Positions 1 through 5,874 of a stretch of 6,204 nucleotides of DNA are shown here, piece by piece. The position numbers and the translations under genes were made by a program. Within the stretch, counting starts at the first letter, position 1, and the number at the start of each line of letters is the position of its first letter. The notes beneath the pieces are model-generated. The model worked only from the letters and a program-made list of their open reading frames with translations, was not told where the DNA came from and searched no databases. Source of the stretch: an uncultured Bacteroides sp. (GTDB taxonomy: Bacteria; Bacteroidota; Bacteroidia; Bacteroidales; UBA11471); NCBI GenBank assembly GCA_905210875.1, contig CAJLYN010000137.1, positions 1 to 6,204 on the forward strand, read 5' to 3'.

Positions 1-2
1 TA

Positions 3-791
3 AATAGAGATACAAATATACCTCCGACTGTTTATTCTTTATCAAAAGATGGAACAGGAATAGTCTTGATTGATAAAGTATTGAATGAAAGATTAATATG
101 CCATTCATATAAACATTCCATAATTAAATGGTTGAAATCTATAAATAATAAAAAAGATTTTCTTGTTAATCAGCCTTATTTGCAAAGTGCAATAGTGCAA
201 TATTTAGATTATCTTGAAAATATTTTTCAGACAACAAACATATATAAGCCAATGAATGCGGAAATTGAAAAGCTTCTGATTCAAAAATTAGAATTAGATT
301 CGTTGAGTAATTGTAGTGAACGTGTTAGCAAAATTAATGAACAGATTGAAAATACGGAGTTTTTGATAGAGAAACTACAAATGCTAAAAGAATCAGAGGT
401 TTGGAAGTTATGGAATACCTTATTTAAGGAGCAATACGGTTTAAAATTGCATATAGAGGAGAATGCTTATAATGGAAAGAACATAGGATTTGATTTTCTA
501 TACAAGAAAAGTAGAATGAGATGTTGTATTCAAGAAGAGGATAATGTTCCATATTGGGGTATATTTCAATATGATGGAAATGCAAAATTATCAACTGTTA
601 AGTTTTTCAATTCTCTCATACAGCAACATTCAGATTTAATGTGCATTAATAATAATAAACTCCAAGATAACTGGCCAATTTGGAATTGGACGAATCTTGA
701 TAATGGATTTTTTGATTTTTCAAAGTTGGCGGATATTATCATAAAGGAAAGCAAAAGAGAAAATAGTGAAATTATTTTTATTACGGATTAA
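3..791 (+). CDS. PD-(D/E)XK nuclease-like protein, C-terminal part (5' truncated by window edge)
   Basis: The frame is open from the left edge (codons from position 3) to TAA at 789-791, giving 262 residues, so the gene starts outside the window; the TTG at 66 is just residue 22 of this stretch. The fragment resembles the C-terminal half of the PDDEXK_4-type family (Pfam PF14281, from memory): a strand ending in GTGIVLID, then CHSYKHSIIKWL, then a helix with LQSAIVQYLDYLENIF. A charged, probably coiled-coil helix follows (about residues 92-130), then a Trp/Tyr-rich C-terminal domain with NIGFDFLYKK and YWGIFQYDGN. The catalytic D...ExK residues of such proteins would lie upstream, so nuclease activity cannot be judged here. 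Proteins of this type are often found in defence or mobile islands, but their roles are mostly unproven. The gene is far richer in A+T than everything to its right, which suggests foreign origin. An unrelated hypothetical protein remains possible. Confidence 0.6.
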   Translation, partial: NRDTNIPPTVYSLSKDGTGIVLIDKVLNERLICHSYKHSIIKWLKSINNKKDFLVNQPYLQSAIVQYLDYLENIFQTTNIYKPMNAEIEKLLIQKLELDSLSNCSERVSKINEQIENTEFLIEKLQMLKESEVWKLWNTLFKEQYGLKLHIEENAYNGKNIGFDFLYKKSRMRCCIQEEDNVPYWGIFQYDGNAKLSTVKFFNSLIQQHSDLMCINNNKLQDNWPIWNWTNLDNGFFDFSKLADIIIKESKRENSEIIFITD

Positions 792-835
792 AGATAAAAG
801 AGGTTGAGTTCTATAAACCAACCTCTTTTATCTTT
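790..835. terminator. Bidirectional intrinsic terminator between convergent genes
   Basis: The sequence AAAGATAAAAGAGGTTG (790-806) is exactly complementary to CAACCTCTTTTATCTTT (819-835), giving a perfect 17-bp stem with a 12-base loop (807-818). The A-rich and T-rich outer arms supply a U-tract for transcripts from either direction. The stem begins inside the stop codon of the upstream plus-strand gene and ends two bases before the stop codon of the minus-strand rubrerythrin gene, the expected place for a shared terminator. Confidence 0.88.
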
Positions 836-836
836 C

Positions 837-1412
837 TTAATAGTTCAACCGTTTGGGTTCGAAATAGGCCTTCGGGTGGAGGCAGGCGGGGCATTTCTCG
901 GGAGGATTGAGTCCTTCATGCACATAGCCGCAGTGGCGGCATTGCCATTTGATGGGCTCTTCGCGGCGGAATACCTCGTGCTCTTCCATGCGGGCCAGCA
1001 GCTGGCGGTAGCGCCACTCGTGAAACTCCTCGACCCGGGCTATGGCACGGAATGCGGCGGCCACATCTTTGAACCCTTCGTCGACGGCGATGGTAGAGAA
1101 GTTGCTGTACAGGTCCGACCATTCGAGCAGTTCTCCTTCGGCGGCTTCGTAGAGGTTCTCCTTGGTTTTCCCGATGCGGCCGGCCGGATATTCGGCTTCG
1201 ATGGTTACCATGCCTCCCTCGTCGAGAAAGTCGAAAAAGCGGCGGGCGTGTGCCAGCTCCTGGTCGGCGGTTTCGGCAAACACGCCGGCAATCTGTTCGT
1301 AGCCTTCTTCGCGGGCCGTCTGGGCGAAAAACGTGTAGCGGTTGCGGGCTTGCGATTCACCGGCGAAGGCTTTCAGCAGGTTTTGTTCGGTAAGGCTTCC
1401 TTTCAGTTTCAT
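837..1412 (-). CDS. rbr: Rubrerythrin (diiron plus rubredoxin-domain peroxidase)
   Basis: This 191-residue cytoplasmic protein should reduce hydrogen peroxide to water, protecting an anaerobe from oxidative stress. The N-terminal four-helix ferritin-like domain (about residues 1-145) carries the diiron ligands: E19 in GESQARNRY, the ExxH pair E52/H55 in ETADQELAH, E94 and E97 in EGELLEW, and the second ExxH pair E128/H131 in EEFHEWRY. The C-terminal rubredoxin-like domain binds one iron through CxxC pairs C158/C161 and C174/C177. Length and domain order fit the classical rubrerythrin of Desulfovibrio. The ATG lies at 1410-1412 on the minus strand; no clear Shine-Dalgarno or TAnnTTTG box is visible before it. 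The gene stands alone, converging on the nuclease-like gene and diverging from the MFS gene. No regulator binding site can be named. Confidence 0.97.
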   Translation of the reverse strand: MKLKGSLTEQNLLKAFAGESQARNRYTFFAQTAREEGYEQIAGVFAETADQELAHARRFFDFLDEGGMVTIEAEYPAGRIGKTKENLYEAAEGELLEWSDLYSNFSTIAVDEGFKDVAAAFRAIARVEEFHEWRYRQLLARMEEHEVFRREEPIKWQCRHCGYVHEGLNPPEKCPACLHPKAYFEPKRLNY

Positions 1413-1631
1413 GTTGCGATGGGTTTTAGTGAGACAAAAAAGTGTATGGTAAAAACGCCGCGGGAGGGGAGATGGTTCAATGTCGCTGTGTCGGCCTCTT
1501 CATTCTCGCTTTTCACTGTCTTTTCAGAAGACAGGAGTCGGCTCGGCACAGTCAAAGAGTGAAAACTTCGTTTTCTCACCCGCCTCTGCTCTCGCCTTTC
1601 ACTATCTTTATAGAAGACAGGATGCGGCTCG

Positions 1632-1663
1632 GTAAAAATCTCAAACGAGTTTGGTCTTTTTAC
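1632..1663. promoter_or_regulatory. 32-bp imperfect palindrome upstream of the MFS promoter
   Basis: Outer arms GTAAAAA (1632-1638) and TTTTTAC (1657-1663) and inner arms CAAAC (1642-1646) and GTTTG (1649-1653) are perfect complements arranged symmetrically around the centre at 1647.5. Only three positions on each side (1639-1641 and 1654-1656) fail to pair properly. The site ends 13 bases before the -7 box of the MFS promoter and covers its -33 region, so it could be an operator. It could equally form a hairpin in a transcript started from the upstream repeat copies. The function is inferred from position only. Confidence 0.5.
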
Positions 1664-1684
1664 TCTCGCCTTTCACTATCTTTG
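1650..1684 (+). promoter_or_regulatory. Candidate promoter of the MFS transporter gene
   Basis: TATCTTTG at 1677-1684 matches the Bacteroidetes -7 consensus TAnnTTTG exactly. A TTTG at 1650-1653 could serve as the -33 element, although the 23-base spacer is a little longer than the usual 19-21 or so. Transcription would then start near 1690 and give a leader of about 45 bases before the ATG at 1736. Confidence 0.6.
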
Positions 1685-1735
1685 CCGCCCGAAACTTTGT
1701 ATCGCTGCCGGCGCGGAGACCGGTTACCCGAAGAT

Positions 1736-2920
1736 ATGAAAAAAGACAAGCTGTGGACCTCCTCGTTTCTGGCCATCTCAGGGGGCAGTTTTCTTCTCTT
1801 CTTTGCCTTTTACCTGCTCTTGCCCGTGCTGCCCCTCTATCTGATGGAGCGCTTCGAAGCCAATGAGTCGACCGTGGGCATGGTCTTGTCGCTCTACACC
1901 ATAACGGCGCTTTTCATGCGTCCCTTTGCCGGTTTCATGGTCGATACTTTCCCCCGCAAACGGCTGATGCTCATCTGTTATGCCGTGTTTACCTGCATCT
2001 TCGGCGGCTATCTGTTGGCGGCATCGGTGCTGTTTTTTGCCGTGATAAGGGCGCTGCACGGCTTTTCCTACGGCATAGTGAGTGTGGCCAACAGCACGGT
2101 GGCCATCGACGTGATGCCCTCGTCGCGACGGGGCGAAGGCATCGGCTATTTCGGCGTGAGCAGCAACCTGGCCATGGCCGTGGGGCCCACCGTCTCGCTC
2201 TATCTGCTCGAAGCCTCGCACAATTACGATACGATATTCTGGGTGTCGCTGCTCTCGTGCTGCGTGGGTTTCGTGCTGGTTACGACGGTGCGGGTGCCGG
2301 CCAAGGAGCGGTTGCCGCGACCGGCTACCGAACACATATCGTTCGACCGCTTCTTCCTTGTAAAGGGCACCTCGGGAGCCATTGCGGTGAGTATGCTGTC
2401 GTTTGGCTACGGCATGCTGTCGACCTACCTGGCTGTTTACGGCCGGGCCGAGGTGGGTATGGAGTCGGGCACGGGAGTCTTTTTCATGCTCATGGCCTTC
2501 GGTCTCATCTTCTCGCGTCTGATGTCGGGACGGCTGCTCAACAAGGGCTATATCGTGCGCCTCATACAGGTGGGTATCATCATACTCTTTGTCGGATATT
2601 CGCTTTTCATCTTTCTGAAAGTGCCGGCGGCCTATTTTGCCTCGGCCGCTGTTCTGGGCATGGGATACGGTTTTGTGTGCCCGTCGTTCCAGACCTACTT
2701 CATCAACCTGGCCGAGCATAACCAGCGGGGCACGGCCAACTCTACCTACCTCACCTCCTGGGATTTGGGTGTGGGTCTGGGTGTGCTGGTGGGGGGCGGT
2801 ATTGCCGACATGTCCGACTATACCACGGCCTACATCTGTGCCCTGGTAACGCTTGTCGTGGGCTATTTCTTTTTCCGACACATCTCGGCCCCCTATTTCG
2901 AACGGCACAAATTGCGTTGA
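1736..2920 (+). CDS. Major facilitator superfamily transporter, 12 TM, substrate unknown
   Basis: This is a 394-residue inner-membrane permease of MFS type, probably proton-coupled. The first helix covers about residues 12-35. The loop after TM2 carries MFS motif A: R62-P63, G66, D70 and R74-K75-R76. TM4 contains RALHGFSYG, and TM5 has a motif-C-like GYFG...AVGPT (about 138-152), which by family knowledge favours an exporter of the DHA1 or arabinose-efflux-permease type. A second six-helix half begins near residue 212, after a loop at about 186-210. TM11 is glycine-rich (DLGVGLGVLVGGG). The frame stays open upstream to 1442, but I chose the ATG at 1736 because the extra 98 residues would be encoded by the repeat and promoter region, are not membrane-like, and MKKDKLW directly precedes the first helix. 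It has its own candidate promoter and no co-directional neighbour within 160 bases. Sugar, drug or metabolite export cannot be distinguished. Confidence 0.9.
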   Translation: MKKDKLWTSSFLAISGGSFLLFFAFYLLLPVLPLYLMERFEANESTVGMVLSLYTITALFMRPFAGFMVDTFPRKRLMLICYAVFTCIFGGYLLAASVLFFAVIRALHGFSYGIVSVANSTVAIDVMPSSRRGEGIGYFGVSSNLAMAVGPTVSLYLLEASHNYDTIFWVSLLSCCVGFVLVTTVRVPAKERLPRPATEHISFDRFFLVKGTSGAIAVSMLSFGYGMLSTYLAVYGRAEVGMESGTGVFFMLMAFGLIFSRLMSGRLLNKGYIVRLIQVGIIILFVGYSLFIFLKVPAAYFASAAVLGMGYGFVCPSFQTYFINLAEHNQRGTANSTYLTSWDLGVGLGVLVGGGIADMSDYTTAYICALVTLVVGYFFFRHISAPYFERHKLR

Positions 2921-2977
2921 GAAATGTATTTGTGTTAAAAAAACAAAATACTCGACGGAAATTTCATATATTATTTG

Positions 2978-2985
2978 TTCTTTTG
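2978..2985 (+). promoter_or_regulatory. Weak candidate -7 element for the ftsX cluster
   Basis: TTCTTTTG differs from the Bacteroidetes TAnnTTTG consensus at one position and lies in an AT-rich stretch (2931-2985) of the 161-base gap before ftsX. No TTTG sits at the right distance upstream. If it is used, transcription starts near 2992 and leaves a leader of about 90 bases. Confidence 0.27.
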
Positions 2986-3081
2986 CAGGAAATTACGGGT
3001 AGAATTGTCTTTCGCGGAAATCGCCGGGCGACTTCTCCCGTCGGAGACAAATGCTTTGCCTGACAAAGGCGACGAAAGAAC

Positions 3082-3963
3082 ATGGCAAAATCGAAAAAGA
3101 AAAAACATAACTCCTTTTTCGGAGCGCGGCTTACCTCGACCATCAGCACATCGCTGGTGCTCTTTCTCTTGGGAATCATAGCATTCATGGGTGTCATGGC
3201 TACACAGCTCACCCGCTATGTGCGTGAAAACATGGGCTTCTCCATCGTTCTCGACGAGAACGTTACCGACGCCCAGGTCAAGACGTTGCAGAAGCGTCTT
3301 ACGGCAGCACCTTATGCCAGGCGGGTGCAGTACATTTCCAAGGCCGATGCCTTGCGCGAGCTCTATGTGGAGCTTGGCGAGAACCCCGAAGATTTGCTGG
3401 GATACAATCCGTTGCGCCCCTCGTTTGAGGTGAAGCTCCACAGCGATTATGCCGACGCAGCCCGCCTGGCCGAAATCGACAAGACCCTGCGCAGCGCCTA
3501 TCCCTATATCGAGAATATTTCCTATCAGAAAGACCTTATAGAGTTGGTCAACGACAACCTGCGGCTCATCGGTATGATACTGGCCGGCATAGCGGTGGTG
3601 ATGACCATCATCTCCTTTGTACTGATTGCCAACACGGTAAGTCTCGTGGCCTATTCCAAGCGTTTCTTGCTTCACACGATGGAACTGGTGGGAGCCAAGC
3701 CGGCGTTCATACGCCGCCCCTTTGTGCGTTCGCACATCGTCAACGGCATTTTCGGAGCCCTTATCGCCGATGCCCTGCTGGGCGCCGTTCTCTATTACAT
3801 GAGTCGCGAGTTGAGAGGATTTGCTTCGCTGCTCGACCGGGAGGTGTTGCTCGCCATTGCCGCCGGTATCGTGGTGGCCGGCATCGTACTGTCGTATCTG
3901 GCCGCACGCATTGCCGTGGGGCGCTATTTGCGCACCGACCACGACAAGCTCTATTATATGTAA
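3082..3963 (+). CDS. ftsX: Cell division ABC transporter permease subunit FtsX
   Basis: This 293-residue inner-membrane protein pairs with the ATPase FtsE. By family knowledge the FtsEX complex controls peptidoglycan hydrolases at the division site rather than moving a solute. The sequence shows a basic cytoplasmic N-terminus (AKSKKKK), TM1 at about 20-42, an extracytoplasmic domain at about 45-158 including NPLRPSFEVKL, TM2 at about 160-186, and two further helices at about 219-240 and 256-276. The loop after TM2 has the FtsX signature NTVSLVAYSKRF...MELVGAKPAFIRRPF (about 184-214), which should contact FtsE. Length fits the family. No ftsE gene lies in the window, and I believe ftsE is usually elsewhere in Bacteroidetes. 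It is the first gene of a same-strand cluster and is followed after 27 bases by the DUF3098 gene. The ATG at 3082 has no strong Shine-Dalgarno. Confidence 0.93.
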   Translation: MAKSKKKKHNSFFGARLTSTISTSLVLFLLGIIAFMGVMATQLTRYVRENMGFSIVLDENVTDAQVKTLQKRLTAAPYARRVQYISKADALRELYVELGENPEDLLGYNPLRPSFEVKLHSDYADAARLAEIDKTLRSAYPYIENISYQKDLIELVNDNLRLIGMILAGIAVVMTIISFVLIANTVSLVAYSKRFLLHTMELVGAKPAFIRRPFVRSHIVNGIFGALIADALLGAVLYYMSRELRGFASLLDREVLLAIAAGIVVAGIVLSYLAARIAVGRYLRTDHDKLYYM

Positions 3964-3990
3964 TCAATAAATAGTCTTATAGAATAAAAC

Positions 3991-4290
3991 ATGAAAACAG
4001 GAAGAGTCGTTTCTCCCGCGATGGGAAGAAAATCTGAAAAGACCGATCCCCGGCTGTTTGCGCTGGGACGTCGCAATCTGTTGCTCATAGGAGTGGCTTT
4101 TGTCGTCATCATTCTGGGATTTGCCCTCATGGCCGGCCCCGGTTCTACCCCAGAACATTACAATCCCGACATATTCAGTTTCCGCCGCATTGTGCTGGCA
4201 CCCACGATAGCCTTCCTCGGCTTTGTGTTCATGGTGTTTGCCATTCTCTATAAGGATCCCGAAAAGAAACATAACTCCGAGAAAGAATGA
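3991..4290 (+). CDS. DUF3098 family small membrane protein
   Basis: This 99-residue protein has two predicted membrane helices, about residues 29-48 ([20 protein letters not shown]) and 66-86. They are joined by a short hydrophilic loop containing [16 protein letters not shown], the part I recognise as typical of Bacteroidetes DUF3098 proteins. The N-terminus (residues 1-28) and the C-terminal tail ([12 protein letters not shown]) are charged and probably cytoplasmic. No function is known to me. Its fixed place between ftsX and uppP suggests an envelope or division role, but that is inference. An internal ATG at 4021 (residue 11) is a possible alternative start; I kept 3991 because it leaves only a 27-base gap after ftsX. 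The stop TGA (4288-4290) overlaps the uppP start codon, suggesting translational coupling. Confidence 0.85.
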   Translation: MKTGRVVSPAMGRKSEKTDPRLFALGRRNLLLIGVAFVVIILGFALMAGPGSTPEHYNPDIFSFRRIVLAPTIAFLGFVFMVFAILYKDPEKKHNSEKE

Positions 4291-5084
4291 CCTGGCTCGA
4301 CGCTCTGTGGCTGGGACTCATACAGGGTCTCACCGAATACCTGCCCGTGAGCAGCAGCGGGCACCTCGAAATAGCCAACGACCTGCTGGGCATTAAGGGC
4401 AGCGACAATCTCACCTTTGCCGTGCTGGTACACGCTGCTACGGTGTGCAGTACGCTGGTGGTGCTGTGGCGCGAAATTGCCGGACTCTTTGCCGGCGTGT
4501 TCCGTTTCCGCTGGAACGACGAGACACAATATGTAGCTAAGATATTCCTCTCGATGATACCCGTAGGTATCGTGGGTGTCTTCTTCAAGGATGCCGTCGA
4601 GAGCGTGTTCGGAAGCGGCCTGCTCGTGGTGGGCATCATGCTGCTGGTAACCGCCCTGCTGCTCACCTTTGCCCACTATGCCCGTCCCCGCAAGAAAGAG
4701 ACCATCTCCTACCGCGACGCCTTCATCATCGGTCTGGCCCAGGCCTGTGCCGTGATGCCGGGACTCTCCCGTTCGGGCTCGACGATTGCCACCGGGCTCA
4801 TGCTCGGCGACAAGAAAGAGCAGGTGGCCCGTTTCTCGTTTCTCATGGTGATAATCCCCATATTGGGCGAGGCTTTCCTCGACCTGATGAAGGGCGGAAT
4901 GTCGCCGGCCGAATCGGGTATACCCGTCTCGGCCATGATTGTGGGCTTCCTCGCCGCCTTTGTGTCGGGCTGTGTAGCCTGCAAGTGGATGTTGCGGCTC
5001 GTACAGAACGGTAAACTTGTATGGTTTGCCCTCTATTGCGTACTGATGGCCGCCTTCTGTATAGGCCGTTCGTTGCTGGCCTGA
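4287..5084 (+). CDS. uppP: Undecaprenyl-diphosphatase UppP (BacA)
   Basis: This 265-residue polytopic inner-membrane enzyme removes a phosphate from undecaprenyl diphosphate, regenerating the carrier lipid for peptidoglycan and surface glycans. Overproduction of this family gives bacitracin resistance in other bacteria. Both catalytic signatures are present: the (E/Q)xxxE motif as Q13 and E17 in [17 protein letters not shown], with conserved H27, and PGLSRSGST at 158-166, including R162. Gln rather than Glu at the first position is an accepted family variant. The rest is a series of hydrophobic helices with short loops. Length fits the family. The ATG at 4287 overlaps the stop of the DUF3098 gene as ATGA, so translation is probably coupled. 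It is followed by truB after a gap holding a GC-rich hairpin. Confidence 0.97.
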   Translation: MTWLDALWLGLIQGLTEYLPVSSSGHLEIANDLLGIKGSDNLTFAVLVHAATVCSTLVVLWREIAGLFAGVFRFRWNDETQYVAKIFLSMIPVGIVGVFFKDAVESVFGSGLLVVGIMLLVTALLLTFAHYARPRKKETISYRDAFIIGLAQACAVMPGLSRSGSTIATGLMLGDKKEQVARFSFLMVIIPILGEAFLDLMKGGMSPAESGIPVSAMIVGFLAAFVSGCVACKWMLRLVQNGKLVWFALYCVLMAAFCIGRSLLA

Positions 5085-5093
5085 ACCTGAACC

Positions 5094-5125
5094 GCACCGG
5101 GGCCTCTACCGCTCGTCCCCGGCGT
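5094..5125 (+). other. GC-rich hairpin between uppP and truB
   Basis: CCGGGG (5097-5102) and CCCCGG (5117-5122) form a perfect 6-bp stem with a 14-base loop. One A/C mismatch further out, C5095 pairs with G5124 and G5094 can wobble with U5125. There is no U-run after it, so a terminator is unlikely. It ends just before the ATG at 5128 and could act on mRNA stability or on truB translation. Confidence 0.4.
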
Positions 5126-5139
5126 CAATGAGAGTAAAG

Positions 5140-5859
5140 ATGGATTTTCAAGAAGGAGAGATATTATATTTTGACAAGCCGTTGCATTGGACCTCGTTCA
5201 AGCTGGTGAAGACCCTGCGCAACGCCATATCACGGGCCCTTGACATCAAAAAGATAAAAGTGGGTCACGCAGGTACGCTCGACCCGCTGGCCTCGGGCGT
5301 GATGATTATATGCACTGGAAAGGCGACCAAGCTCATCGAGAGCTTCCAGTACCAGACCAAGGAGTATGTTGCTACCCTGCGGCTCGGTGCCACCACTCCC
5401 TCGCACGACCTGGAAACCGAGGTCGACGCCACCTATCCCACCGAACACATCACCCGGGAGTTGGTCGAGCAGACGTTGACCCGCTTTGTCGGCACCATCA
5501 GTCAGGTGCCGCCCGCCTTCTCGGCCTGCAAGGTCGACGGACGTCGCGCCTACAAGATGGCCCGCAAGGGGCAGGCTGTGGAGTTGAAACCCAAAGAGCT
5601 GGTCATCGACGAAATAGAGTTGCTCGACTTCTCGCCCGAGAGTCTGCGCATACGCATCGTGTGCAGCAAGGGCACCTACATACGGGCGTTGGCCCGCGAC
5701 CTGGGCGAGGCCCTCGGCAGCGGCGCATACCTCACCGGGCTTGTGCGTACCCGTGTGGGCGATGTAACGCTCGACCGCTGCCTTTCGGTCGACGACATAG
5801 AGCGCATCGTGGCTGAGGGTGTCTCGGCCGGCGATGCCATCGAAAAATTGGAAAATTAA
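5140..5859 (+). CDS. truB: tRNA pseudouridine(55) synthase TruB
   Basis: This 239-residue cytoplasmic enzyme isomerises U55 of the tRNA T-loop to pseudouridine. The catalytic aspartate is D48 in GHAGTLDPLASGV; the conserved tyrosine is Y76 in TKEY. PPAFSACKVDGRRAY (about 124-138) and GTYIRALARDLG (178-189) are the other family motifs. The protein is about 70 residues shorter than E. coli TruB and seems to lack the C-terminal PUA domain; as I recall, a compact form is normal in Bacteroidetes. I chose the ATG at 5140 because it is preceded by purine-rich GAGAGTAAAG and gives the N-terminus MDFQEGEILYFDKP, which fits relatives that start MxFxEGE. The in-frame ATG at 5128 would add four residues but sits against a stable hairpin with no visible Shine-Dalgarno. 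The gene is in line with uppP and is followed by queA after 15 bases. Confidence 0.96.
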   Translation: MDFQEGEILYFDKPLHWTSFKLVKTLRNAISRALDIKKIKVGHAGTLDPLASGVMIICTGKATKLIESFQYQTKEYVATLRLGATTPSHDLETEVDATYPTEHITRELVEQTLTRFVGTISQVPPAFSACKVDGRRAYKMARKGQAVELKPKELVIDEIELLDFSPESLRIRIVCSKGTYIRALARDLGEALGSGAYLTGLVRTRVGDVTLDRCLSVDDIERIVAEGVSAGDAIEKLEN

Positions 5860-5874
5860 AAATCAGATAAGAGA

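Larger units (their letters stand above)
1503..1684 (+). repeat. Degenerate three-copy intergenic repeat carrying promoter-like boxes
   Basis: Three copies of a motif close to CTCGCCTTTCACTATCTTT occur at 1503-1524 (A), 1589-1610 (B) and 1663-1684 (C), spaced 86 and 74 bases apart. A and B also share a 3' extension (GAAGACAGGA..CGGCTCGG), so 1503-1546 and 1589-1632 match at 37 of 44 positions by my count; C keeps only the first 21 bases, identical to B. At the same relative place each copy has an 8-base box like the Bacteroidetes -7 element TAnnTTTG: TGTCTTTT (A), TATCTTTA (B) and TATCTTTG (C, perfect). A dyad lies between successive copies (1559-1579 and 1632-1663). This looks like a duplicated promoter region in which only the gene-proximal copy keeps consensus. 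The array fills the central part of the 323-base gap between the rubrerythrin and MFS genes; I see no gene in the rest of that gap. Confidence 0.75.

Noticed and set aside
66..68. TTG as the true start of the AT-rich gene
   Set aside because: The same frame is open back to position 3 and its residues continue the family resemblance, so the gene is cut by the window edge rather than starting here.
804..1562. 252-codon plus-strand ORF opposite rubrerythrin
   Set aside because: It is antisense to a rubrerythrin gene with all iron ligands intact, starts inside the terminator stem and has no recognisable domain.
1503..1684. Possible CRISPR array
   Set aside because: There are only three degenerate copies with unequal spacing (86 and 74 bases), and the third is truncated. 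The shared motif carries promoter boxes.
1442..1735. Upstream in-frame extension of the MFS gene that would give a 492-residue protein
   Set aside because: It would be translated from the repeat array and across the perfect -7 box. The added sequence is not membrane-like and contains two similar SF..FxxFxEDRxRLG segments that merely reflect the DNA repeat. The ATG at 1736 sits right before TM1.
1778..2908. 376-codon minus-strand ORF within the MFS gene
   Set aside because: It is a His/Arg/Gln-rich translation typical of the antisense strand of a GC-rich membrane-protein gene. The sense strand has clear MFS motifs.
3005..3068. Possible structured leader or riboswitch before ftsX
   Set aside because: Only short pairings are seen (TTGTCT with AGACAA, CGAC with GTCG, CTTTG with CAAAG). 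None forms a convincing long stem or matches a riboswitch class I know.
2971..3942. 323-codon minus-strand ORF opposite ftsX
   Set aside because: This is an antisense shadow of ftsX, low in hydrophobic helices and with no known motif; the sense frame is recognisable throughout.
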